Below, piece by piece: positions 52,889-61,026 of a stretch of 64,000 nucleotides of DNA (positions are counted from its first letter, which is position 1; each line of letters opens with the position of its first letter). The notes under the pieces were generated by a model, which saw nothing but the letters and a program-made list of their open reading frames with translations, was not told the DNA's origin and made no database searches. Origin of the DNA: an uncultured Bacteroidaceae bacterium (GTDB lineage Bacteria; Bacteroidota; Bacteroidia; Bacteroidales; Bacteroidaceae); assembly GCA_944320965.1 (NCBI GenBank), contig CALUJO010000009.1, positions 1 through 64,000 of the forward strand. Direction: 5' to 3'. Position numbers and translations under genes: made by a program.

Positions 52889-53722
52889 TTATTTCAGTTT
52901 TGAATATTCTTCGTCATTGACCGGTTCAAGCCATTCGTTTGATGTATTCTCGCCCGGAACTTCAAAGGCAAGGTGTGAGAACCAGCTGTCCGGTGCTGCT
53001 CCGTGCCAGTGTTTTACTCCGGCTGGAATATAAACGCTATCTCCCGGATGCAATTCTACAGGAGCTGTTCCCCATTCCTGATAATATCCGCGACCGCCTA
53101 CGCATATCAGTGTCTGACCTCCGCCTTTTGTTGCCTTGTGGATATGCCAGTTGTTGCGACAGCCCGGTTCGAATGTTACGTTGAATACAGGTACACCTTC
53201 GGTAACAACCGGTGCCAGATAGCTTTGTCCTATAAAGTATTGGGCAAATGCATCGTTTGGATTTCCTATTGGGAACAGAATTGTCCTTGCATACTCTTCC
53301 ATTGAGTTTGATGCATTGTCTTTTTCCGGTTCTTCGGTCCATACTTCCTTTGCCATGCGGAATGCTGCCCATGCCTTTGGCCACCCTGCGTAGAAGGCTG
53401 CGTGTGTAAGTATTTCGGCAATTTCTGTTCTTGTTACACCGTTTTTCTTTGCAGATTCAAGGTGGTATTTGAAGGATGAGTCTGTCAGTCCCTGTGACAT
53501 TAGTGCGACAACTGTAACTATAGAACGGTCTCTGAGGGAGAGTAAGTCATTCCGGCTCCATACTTCCCCGAAAAGAATATCATCATTCAGGTGTGCAAAC
53601 TCGGGTGCAAATTCTCCGAGTGCTTCACGGCCTGCTGTCTGTTTGATTTTTGTTTGTGACATAATACTTAACGGAAAAATTAAAGTTATTAGTAAAATTG
53701 ATAATAATAGTCTTGTCTTCAT
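52889..53722 (-). CDS. Exported carboxymuconolactone decarboxylase-cupin fusion
   Basis: This is a 277-residue protein with a signal peptide (LLITLIFPLSIMSQT). Residues of about 35-135 are a CMD/AhpD-like domain (EVWSRNDLLSLRDRSIVTVV; LTHAAFYAGWPKAWAAFRMA) without the C-x2-C redox pair of AhpD. Residues of about 165-265 are a cupin with metal ligands in CRNNWHIHKATKGGGQTLIC and PAGVKHWHGAAPDSWFSHLA. Substrate unknown. It is coupled to the flavodoxin gene and sits downstream of an AraC gene, a cluster type common in Bacteroides. Confidence 0.88.
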   Translation of the reverse strand: MKTRLLLSILLITLIFPLSIMSQTKIKQTAGREALGEFAPEFAHLNDDILFGEVWSRNDLLSLRDRSIVTVVALMSQGLTDSSFKYHLESAKKNGVTRTEIAEILTHAAFYAGWPKAWAAFRMAKEVWTEEPEKDNASNSMEEYARTILFPIGNPNDAFAQYFIGQSYLAPVVTEGVPVFNVTFEPGCRNNWHIHKATKGGGQTLICVGGRGYYQEWGTAPVELHPGDSVYIPAGVKHWHGAAPDSWFSHLAFEVPGENTSNEWLEPVNDEEYSKLK

Positions 53723-53776
53723 AATCTCTACTGGTTTGCAATGGTGAAAATATAACAGCTGTTTTTTGATTCATTG

Positions 53777-53784
53777 CAAATGTA
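53777..53784 (-). promoter_or_regulatory. -7 element for the CMD-cupin/flavodoxin operon
   Basis: On the minus strand this reads TACATTTG followed by C, 55 bp upstream of the ATG at 53722. Confidence 0.6.
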
Positions 53785-53845
53785 GAAAAGAATTTTTGTG
53801 CCGGTTTTGCTGTAAGGCTCAAATTCTTTTGTGTAGAAGATTGTC

Positions 53846-54658
53846 TTATTGCGACGGTGCCATACCGTATGTGTCCTTGTATATCTTTGAGAAGTGGGAC
53901 AGATTCTTGAATCCTACTTCAAAGCATATTTCGGTAATTTTATTCCTGCCGTTCATGATTAGTTCGTGGGCAGCCTCAAGTCTGCGTCTGATAATCCACT
54001 TTTGTGGTGTAAGGTCGCTTACTTTTGCAAAATCACGCTTGAATGTGGCAAGGCTACGTCCGGTGTATTCGGCAATCTCTGACATTGACATGTCATACAT
54101 GTAGTTTTTGTTCAGAAAATCTATTATGTCAATTTTCCATGGTTCAACAAAGTCAAAGAGTGAAGCGTACAGGTCTTTGTCTGTATTCAGCAGAACGTTT
54201 ACTCCTTCTTCCATTTTCTGCTTGAGAACTTCTTCCGTAGGTTTCTCTTCTGATTCGAAATATGGAATGATGGACTCGAACAGTGATTTTATGTCAGGTC
54301 TGTTGTCCGGCATAGGGTATAGGCTGATTTTTGAGCGTCGGGAGTCTGCCGGCAGTTGGTTGCGGTCCAGTTTTCTGTAATATTCTCTGAGGAATGTTCT
54401 TGAAAATTTTAGAACAACCGATCTGTATGGTTCGTTGTTTATTCTTTTTTTGCTGAGCCACATCTTATGGTCGCGGCGCATGAAAGCGCACTGGCCAGGG
54501 TGCAGGACAGTCTTTTTGCCATGTTCGGTTATTTCAAGTTCGCCCGAACGCAGATAAATGAGCGTGTGTTCCTTGTTTTCGTGTGTGCATCCGCGGTCAT
54601 CATTGAAATAGCATGCAATGAATACGTTTGAACAGTTAAACACATTTAGGCTTTCCAT
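53846..54658 (-). CDS. AraC-family transcriptional regulator
   Basis: This is a 270-residue soluble regulator. The N-terminal part is cupin-like (HTLIYLRSGELEITEHGKKT, then LHPGQCAFMRRDHKMW). The C-terminal double HTH covers residues of about 170-270: MSMSEIAEYTGRSLATFKRD and ITEICFEVGFKNLSHFSKIY. It precedes the CMD-cupin/flavodoxin pair on the same strand and is their likely regulator; the effector is unknown. Confidence 0.92.
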   Translation of the reverse strand: MESLNVFNCSNVFIACYFNDDRGCTHENKEHTLIYLRSGELEITEHGKKTVLHPGQCAFMRRDHKMWLSKKRINNEPYRSVVLKFSRTFLREYYRKLDRNQLPADSRRSKISLYPMPDNRPDIKSLFESIIPYFESEEKPTEEVLKQKMEEGVNVLLNTDKDLYASLFDFVEPWKIDIIDFLNKNYMYDMSMSEIAEYTGRSLATFKRDFAKVSDLTPQKWIIRRRLEAAHELIMNGRNKITEICFEVGFKNLSHFSKIYKDTYGMAPSQ

Positions 54659-54681
54659 ACGGTCTGATTTTGCTTTTGTTG

Positions 54682-54689
54682 CAAAAATA
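54682..54689 (-). promoter_or_regulatory. -7 element for the AraC gene
   Basis: On the minus strand this reads TATTTTTG followed by C, 24 bp upstream of the ATG at 54658. Confidence 0.6.
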
Positions 54690-54754
54690 GACTTTTATGA
54701 CTATCATTGTTTTGTTGTGAGGTTCATTTTAAATGTATTTGTCTGTTTTAACAA

Positions 54755-54783
54755 AAAAAGCCCAGTTGGAAAACCGGGCTTTT
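54755..54783 (-). terminator. Terminator after the GH20 gene
   Basis: AAAAGCCC and GGGCTTTT form an 8-bp stem with a 12-base loop. On the minus strand it ends in a run of seven T, closing the GH2-CutC-GH20 transcript. Confidence 0.85.
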
Positions 54784-54802
54784 ATGATTTACGGAATATT
54801 AC

Positions 54803-57127
54803 TTATTTCAGTATAATTTCATCAATGAATATAAATGCATCCTGTCCTGCAGCTCCGTGCCATTCAGGAAGCGGTTTGTTATTCATTATTATTCTGAAAT
54901 ATCTTGCTTTTACAGGTTCAAAAGTCAGTTCTTCTGTTTTTTGTTCGATAAGGTCGCCGTTTGTTATTTCTGGGATTTCCTTTGAAGCAACTTCGGTAAA
55001 TGTTGTTCCGTTGTCAGAAGTCTGTATTGACATTCTTGTTCCGTTCATCATCCAGTTAGGAACATTGATGTTAAGGCTCATTCCGAGGTATGATACTTCG
55101 GTAGGCTCACCCATGTCAATTATAGCGTCAATGTCTGTGCCTTTGAATCCGAGCCATCTTCCGTCAGAGAACACTTCGCTTGCATAAAGACCGTCAACAA
55201 GCATCTGCGCTCCGTCAAATGCATATTGCAGGCTTGGCTGGTATTTCAGCTGGATTTTCTTTATTGTAGCCTTGTTGAACTTGATTTCCTGAGTCAGGAC
55301 TTTGCTTGGCTGTCCGTTACGGAATGCGCATGCCTTAAGTGTGACTGTTTCCTTTATCTTCAGCGGCTTTGTATAGAGTTCAGATTCTGCAGTAGGTTCT
55401 GTGCCGTCAAGTGTATAGCGTATTTCGGCATCACCGCAAGTTGAAAGGATAACATCAGAAGTTCCGTCATTAAAGTTAGGCTTGATTTCAGCTTTAGCCT
55501 CGAACAGATGTTTTGCGTAGTTGAAACCGTCGCGGTCAAAGAATTCAATTATTCTAGGCAATCTGTTCAGGAATGAATAATAGTTCTTCTTTTCCGGCTG
55601 TGTCCACTGTACTTCTGAAAGTGCAGTCATACGTGGGAGAATCATGTATTCGACGTGTGAGAATGAGTGAATATATTCAGTCCATACGTTTCCTTGTACT
55701 CCAAGAATCTTGCTTTTTTCTTCGGCTGTTAGTCCTTGTGGCATTGGTTCAAGGCTGTATACACGTTCAACAGGAAGGAAACCTCCGATACCGAATGGTT
55801 CGTTTTCAATATCCTGTGACTGATAGTAGTCAAAGTATACGTGAGAGTTAGGAGTCATTATGGCATCTCTTTTCTGTTTTACAGCAGCAAGTCCGCCGTC
55901 CATACCTCTCCATGACATTACAGTTGCGTTTGGTCCTACTCCTCCTTCAAGGATTTCGTCCCAGCCTATGATTTTACGTCCCTTTTCGCCAAGGTATTTT
56001 TCTATTTCCTGCATGCACCAGCTCTGAAGCTTTTGTTCGGCAGTATGCTCTTTGTCGTCCTTCAGACCGAGAGCTTTGATTTTAGCCTGGCATTTAGGAC
56101 ACTTTTCCCATTCAGTCTTAGGACATTCGTCACCTCCGATATGGATATATTCAGAAGGGAATATTTCGATAACTTCGTCGAAAATGTTTTTGAGGAATAC
56201 CATTGATGAGTCGTTACCCATGCAAAGTACGTCTTCAAATACACCCCATTTTGTAGCTACCTTATAATCTTTTCCCTTGCAGCCAAGTTCAGGATATGAA
56301 GCAAGTGCAGCAAGCATGTGTCCCGGAAGGTCAATTTCTGGTATTACGGTAATAAATCTTTCCTGTGCATATTTTACGATTTCTTTTGCTTCTTCCTTTG
56401 TATAGTAGCCGCCATATCGTTTTCCGTCATATACACCGCTTTCGTTTCCGCCAACAATTGTCTCGTCTCTGTAAGCGCCGACTTCTGTAAGTTTCGGATA
56501 CTTACTGATTTCAAGTCTCCAACCCTGGTCTTCTGTCAGGTGCCAGTGGAAGCGGTTCATGTTATGGAATGCAAGCAGGTCAATGAACTGTTTGATAGAG
56601 TCCATAGTGAAGAAGTGACGTCCCACGTCAAGGTGCATGCCTCTGTATCCTAATCTTGGCTGGTCCTTGATTTCAACTTGTGGAAATTTGATATCGGCAC
56701 CGTTGGCTACAGCCGGCATGGACTTTCTCAGAGTCTGTACTCCGTAGAATGTTCCGGCAGGAGTAGTACCGTTTATCACAATGTTCTTTCCTGTTACTGT
56801 GAGTGAGTAAGCTTCGCTGTTGTCTCCGTTCAAGTCAGATTTCAGGATGATGGCATTTTCTCCGCTGGTACCGAATGCCGGACGGATACTGATGTTTGTT
56901 GATTCCTTGATGTAATCAGAAAGGAAATTGGCCACTCTTTCCAGCTCAGGATTGTTTTCAGGGTAAAGAATCTGTGTACTTGATTTTAGTGCAAAATCTT
57001 CACCTTCGATGTTTGTAATCTGGTTTGGCAAAGGTATGATGTTGTAGTCGGCTTCTACAACTTTTCCTCCACAGGCAACCAGTGTTGCACTAAGTGCCAG
57101 AATTGCAAGTTTCTTTGTAATTTTCAT
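54803..57127 (-). CDS. Beta-N-acetylhexosaminidase lipoprotein (GH20)
   Basis: This is a 774-residue enzyme that removes terminal GlcNAc/GalNAc from glycans. The lipobox is LALSATLVACGGKV. An N-terminal GH20b domain precedes the GH20 barrel: GYRGMHLDVGRHFFTMDSIK, FHWHLTEDQGWRLEISKYPK, and the catalytic pair in IHIGGDECPKTEWEKCP (Asp-Glu, about residue 330). C-terminal regions of about residues 535-620 (chitobiase-like) and 625-774 (F5/8 type C-like, KARYFRIIMNNKP) may bind carbohydrate. It is the last gene of the glycan operon and probably surface- or periplasm-anchored. Confidence 0.94.
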   Translation of the reverse strand: MKITKKLAILALSATLVACGGKVVEADYNIIPLPNQITNIEGEDFALKSSTQILYPENNPELERVANFLSDYIKESTNISIRPAFGTSGENAIILKSDLNGDNSEAYSLTVTGKNIVINGTTPAGTFYGVQTLRKSMPAVANGADIKFPQVEIKDQPRLGYRGMHLDVGRHFFTMDSIKQFIDLLAFHNMNRFHWHLTEDQGWRLEISKYPKLTEVGAYRDETIVGGNESGVYDGKRYGGYYTKEEAKEIVKYAQERFITVIPEIDLPGHMLAALASYPELGCKGKDYKVATKWGVFEDVLCMGNDSSMVFLKNIFDEVIEIFPSEYIHIGGDECPKTEWEKCPKCQAKIKALGLKDDKEHTAEQKLQSWCMQEIEKYLGEKGRKIIGWDEILEGGVGPNATVMSWRGMDGGLAAVKQKRDAIMTPNSHVYFDYYQSQDIENEPFGIGGFLPVERVYSLEPMPQGLTAEEKSKILGVQGNVWTEYIHSFSHVEYMILPRMTALSEVQWTQPEKKNYYSFLNRLPRIIEFFDRDGFNYAKHLFEAKAEIKPNFNDGTSDVILSTCGDAEIRYTLDGTEPTAESELYTKPLKIKETVTLKACAFRNGQPSKVLTQEIKFNKATIKKIQLKYQPSLQYAFDGAQMLVDGLYASEVFSDGRWLGFKGTDIDAIIDMGEPTEVSYLGMSLNINVPNWMMNGTRMSIQTSDNGTTFTEVASKEIPEITNGDLIEQKTEELTFEPVKARYFRIIMNNKPLPEWHGAAGQDAFIFIDEIILK

Positions 57128-57144
57128 AATTTCTTTTTAATTGA

Positions 57145-57885
57145 TTATTGTTTTGATTTGAATTGTTTTATTCTTTCTGTACTTGTAATTTCACGTCGGT
57201 ATTCTTCTATTGTCACGGTTCCTCCCATGCTAACTTCCGGATTTTTGTAAATCATTCCGCTTTCAATCCATTCTCTTGCAGATGTGTGTATCTCGGTTGC
57301 TCCGGTTTCATTTATTATTTTCTGAAAATTGCCTTCACGTACTCCGCATCCGGGCATGATTATTATTCTGCCGTTTGCCTTTTCGACAAGTTTTTTTATG
57401 AGAGGTATTCCTTCTTCGGCAGTTGATTTTTGTCCGGAAGTCAGTATCCTGTCACATCCAAGACTTATTATCTGTTCCAATGCTTCAAACGGATTTTTAC
57501 AGACATCAAATGCTCTGTGAAAAGTGACGGAAAGCCCTTTGGATATTTCCATCAGCTTTTTCATCTTTTCAATATCTACATTTCCCTCTTTATCAAGGCA
57601 TCCGAATACGACACCGTCTGCGCCAAGCTCTTTTGCCATGCGTATATCATCTGCCATTATCTCGGTCTCAATGTCAGAATATAGAAAGTCTCCGCCGCGA
57701 GGTCTGATTATGACATTCAGTTTAGTCGATGTCAGAATCTTTCTGGCAGCCTTTATTTCTCCGTATGATGGGGTAGTTCCTCCTTCGGGTATTCCTGCAC
57801 AGAGCTCAACTCTGTCTGCTCCTCCGTTTTGTGCCCTGAGACAACTTTCGGCAGAGTTAGCACAATTTTCAAGTATAAAGTTCAT
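57145..57885 (-). CDS. cutC: CutC family protein
   Basis: This is a 246-residue TIM-barrel protein of the CutC family, with FILENCANSAESCLRAQNGG at the N-terminus, RVELCAGIPEGGTTPSYGEI, VIIRPRGGDFLYSDIE and IMPGCGVREGNF. CutC was named for copper homeostasis, but its biochemical role is unsettled; in Bacteroidales it often lies among glycoside hydrolase genes, as here. It starts 10 bp after the mannosidase stop and ends 17 bp before the GH20 gene. Confidence 0.93.
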   Translation of the reverse strand: MNFILENCANSAESCLRAQNGGADRVELCAGIPEGGTTPSYGEIKAARKILTSTKLNVIIRPRGGDFLYSDIETEIMADDIRMAKELGADGVVFGCLDKEGNVDIEKMKKLMEISKGLSVTFHRAFDVCKNPFEALEQIISLGCDRILTSGQKSTAEEGIPLIKKLVEKANGRIIIMPGCGVREGNFQKIINETGATEIHTSAREWIESGMIYKNPEVSMGGTVTIEEYRREITSTERIKQFKSKQ

Positions 57886-57895
57886 ATTTTCCTTT

Positions 57896-60478
57896 TTAAT
57901 ATGTATCAGTAAGTGTTCTGATCCTTATGTTTTTTATGTCTTTTTCAGATATATTCTTTCCGGTAATGGTAACAGTTTTTGTCTCTCCGGCACGTAAGTC
58001 AAAGAAATTGTCAGTGAAATCGGCTCCCTGTGCCGGTATTTCTATGAAAATGTCTTTGGCAAGCACATCGGTCGTTAATGTTATTTGTATCTGATTACCG
58101 TCATATCTGACCTCTTTCTCTATTTTCGGAGCAGTCAGATTCAGTTCTTTTGGAAGGGCAAGATATTTGATTCCTTCAAAAACTTTCTCTTTTTTACTGT
58201 TCAGTATCTGCATGTTCATCAGTACATCCGTTTTGTTGTGTCCGGCAAGAAGATTGTCTGTTTCGAAAGAGGCTACAAAAGTATTTGTATTTGCTCCTAT
58301 GTTGCAGACAAATGTTTTACTGTTGACGGTCTTTCCTTTGAAGTCTTCAATGGAAATGATTACTTCAGCGTTTTCAACCGGTTCAAGCAAATCGGATATT
58401 GCGTATAAGTCAATTGTGCTGTCTTTCTGCTGTGCGGACAGGATAAGCGGCGCGAATGCGTCACGTGAATGATAGTATAACGCCTTTTTGTTCTTGTAAT
58501 AGTCGATAGCCGACCATGATATTGCCGGCCAACTGTCGTTTAATTGCCAATAGAGGGAGCCCATGCACACCGGACGTTGCCTGCGGTTGGTTTCAATCCC
58601 GTAGCTTATTCCGTGCCCCTGCAGTATAAGTCCCAAATACAGGAAGTCATCAAAGCTGTCAGGCATCCTGTAATAGTTTTGCATGTATGTCTCAATCAGT
58701 TCGTTTCCTATACTGCTTTTCTGTCTGTGAACCATGACATCCGAATTTATGCTTAAATCCTTTTCCGAAGCAAATGTAAGTATTGTCTTCATTTCAGGGA
58801 AGGATTCAAATCCGTATTCGCTTACAAATCTCAGGTTCAGGGTATCCATTGCATCAAACATTTCTTTTCCGTACCAGATGCCCCAGTAGTGTATGTCGCC
58901 ATATCCCTGTGTTGCCGGTCTTCCCCAGTTTGCCGTATCGGGGGAGGTGTGTATGTAGCTTCTTTGATGGTCATACTCTTTTACAGCCTTGTCAAGGATA
59001 TTTCTGAAAATGTTGTCATAATCGGCTTTCATCTTTTCATATATATCCTTTTCATATCGTCTGTTCCAGCCCCAATATTTTATTCCTTCGTAAATTTCAT
59101 TGTTGCCGCACCACAGGGCCAAAGAGGGATGATTGCGAAGACGTTTGATGTTGTATATCGCTTCTTTGTTTATATTTTCAAGGAATGTGCTGTCTCCTGG
59201 GTAAGTTGAGCATGCAAACATGAAATCCTGCCAGACAAGAATACCGTTTTCATCGGCAAGCTGATAGAAATAGTCGTCTTCATATATGCCGCCTCCCCAT
59301 ATTCTTATCATGTTCATGTTCGCGTTTTTGACGTCTTCAAATAGCTTTCTGTAATCTTTCTTGCTGACGTTTGTCAGAATTATATCCTGCGGTATATAAT
59401 TCGTTCCCTTGGCGAACATGTTCTTTCCGTTTACTTCAAACATGAAGTTTCTGCCAATTGAGTCGTTTTCACTGACAAAGCGTATTGTTCGTATGCCTGT
59501 CCTGTAGCTTTTGCAAGCAAGTATTTCATTGCCTTTTGCAAGCTTTATCTCTACATCATAAAGGTTTTGCTTTCCCCATCCGTTTGGTTGCCATAGTTGC
59601 GGATTTGATATTTCAGTATTGAACTTTACAATATTGCTGCCTGGTTTGACTGTTATTGTTTCAATATCTTGTGATACTGTCTTTCCGTTAAGTTGGAATG
59701 TTGCAGTAAGTTTGCACTTCTTTAGCGTATTTTCATATCTGTTTGTTACAGACATTTCGGTTTCCAGAAAGGCCTTGTCATGTTTTATCTCTGAAGTATA
59801 GGTGTAAATGTCTTCTATACCGTACCCGTTGTTGAATACAAGTTTCACAGGTCTCCATATTCCGCATCCTACCATTCTTATTCCCCAGTCCCATCCGTAG
59901 TGGTACGGAGCTTTTCTTGCATAAACGCTCAGATGGTGTTCGCTGCGGTCATTGTCGGCCGGGTAGTTTATGCCGGTTTTTTTATAAATTTCGTCAACAG
60001 CCTTTAGTGGAGATGTAAAATGTATTTCCAAAGAATTTTCGCCGTCATTCAGCAGATTTCGTACATCTTTTTCCCATGAAACAAACATATTGTCAGCAGT
60101 CATTATATGCTTGCCGTTAAGATATACTTTTGCAAATGTGTCAAGTCCATCGAAAACAATAAATGCATTGTGGAAATTTTCAATGTCATTCCGGCTGACG
60201 TTGAATTTTGTTGAGTAAATCCAGTCCTTTTCTTCTATCCATTTTATGTTATTTTCGTTTTTTCCGTAAAAAGGATTTTCTATCAGTCCGTTGTTTATTA
60301 GGTCTGAATGTATTGTTCCCGGGACTGTTGCCTTATAGTGCTCAGATTTGCCTGTTTCGCAGAATGTCCAGTCTTTGTTGATAATAAGGACTTTGTCTTT
60401 TATGTCTTCTGATTGTGAATATGAATTCAGCACTCCAATAAAAATATATATGATTAATGTTGCTATTCTTATGTTCAT
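57896..60478 (-). CDS. Beta-mannosidase (GH2)
   Basis: This is an 860-residue exported GH2 enzyme. The signal peptide is IATLIIYIFIGVLNSYSQ. The jelly-roll sugar-binding domain (DWTFCETGKSEHYKATVPGT; FDGLDTFAKVYLNG) is followed by an immunoglobulin-like domain and the barrel. MIRIWGGGIYEDDYFYQLAD, the acid/base in LWCGNNEIYEG (about residue 457) and the nucleophile in FVSEYGFESFPEMK (about residue 552) are intact. It probably cleaves the beta-mannose of N-glycan cores or mannans. First gene of the operon; a near-consensus TATCTTTA lies around 60502-60510. Confidence 0.93.
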   Translation of the reverse strand: MNIRIATLIIYIFIGVLNSYSQSEDIKDKVLIINKDWTFCETGKSEHYKATVPGTIHSDLINNGLIENPFYGKNENNIKWIEEKDWIYSTKFNVSRNDIENFHNAFIVFDGLDTFAKVYLNGKHIMTADNMFVSWEKDVRNLLNDGENSLEIHFTSPLKAVDEIYKKTGINYPADNDRSEHHLSVYARKAPYHYGWDWGIRMVGCGIWRPVKLVFNNGYGIEDIYTYTSEIKHDKAFLETEMSVTNRYENTLKKCKLTATFQLNGKTVSQDIETITVKPGSNIVKFNTEISNPQLWQPNGWGKQNLYDVEIKLAKGNEILACKSYRTGIRTIRFVSENDSIGRNFMFEVNGKNMFAKGTNYIPQDIILTNVSKKDYRKLFEDVKNANMNMIRIWGGGIYEDDYFYQLADENGILVWQDFMFACSTYPGDSTFLENINKEAIYNIKRLRNHPSLALWCGNNEIYEGIKYWGWNRRYEKDIYEKMKADYDNIFRNILDKAVKEYDHQRSYIHTSPDTANWGRPATQGYGDIHYWGIWYGKEMFDAMDTLNLRFVSEYGFESFPEMKTILTFASEKDLSINSDVMVHRQKSSIGNELIETYMQNYYRMPDSFDDFLYLGLILQGHGISYGIETNRRQRPVCMGSLYWQLNDSWPAISWSAIDYYKNKKALYYHSRDAFAPLILSAQQKDSTIDLYAISDLLEPVENAEVIISIEDFKGKTVNSKTFVCNIGANTNTFVASFETDNLLAGHNKTDVLMNMQILNSKKEKVFEGIKYLALPKELNLTAPKIEKEVRYDGNQIQITLTTDVLAKDIFIEIPAQGADFTDNFFDLRAGETKTVTITGKNISEKDIKNIRIRTLTDTY

Positions 60479-61026
60479 GTTTTGGCAAAAAATATTTGCA
60501 TGTAAAGATAAACATTAAATATAATATATAATAAATATATAAATATGTTTTTTCCCGATTCTGTAAATTATACAATTGAAATACTTGATGTTAGCCTTTT
60601 ATTAAGGCATAATTATTCCATTTCTATCAACCTTACATTTTGACAAATAAAAATATTATTTGTCCTTGTATGCATATTCATGCATATGTAAATATATTTA
60701 AATGTACATAGTGTGTAATTTGTTATATATTGTTGTCTTGTTGTGTTAATATTGTGCTATTCTGATGTTTTGTTTAAATTATATATGAATGCAAGATTTT
60801 ATGTTTATTTCTATTTACTATAATAGACAAATGAAAACAAATATGCGTATATAGTTACAAAAAGATATGGTAATTTGTTAATGATATGCCTGTTTGCTTT
60901 TGTTTTACCTTATATATGTTAAATGTGAATATCTATATAATAGTGCATAAAATTACATTATTATCTTTGCGATTCGTTAATAAGAATAATTATTAATTAG
61001 GTAATTAACAAAAAAAGGAAACATTT
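60479..61026. other. Very AT-rich divergent intergenic region
   Basis: These 548 bp separate the GH2 operon (minus) and susC (plus). I see no gene or RNA. The left end holds the near-consensus mannosidase promoter and the right end the susC promoter and leader. Several short direct repeats of ATATGTAAA/ATGTGAATA type occur, with no clear operator. Confidence 0.45.
60962..60969 (+). promoter_or_regulatory. -7 element for susC
   Basis: TATCTTTG followed by C is a perfect TAnnTTTG box, 57 bp before the susC ATG. The leader ends with AAAAAAGGAAACATTT, one of the few clear purine-rich ribosome sites here. Confidence 0.65.

Noticed and set aside
60479..61026. tRNA or small RNA gene in the AT-rich gap
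   Set aside because: No cloverleaf-like or stable GC-containing stem is visible; the sequence is nearly all A/T.
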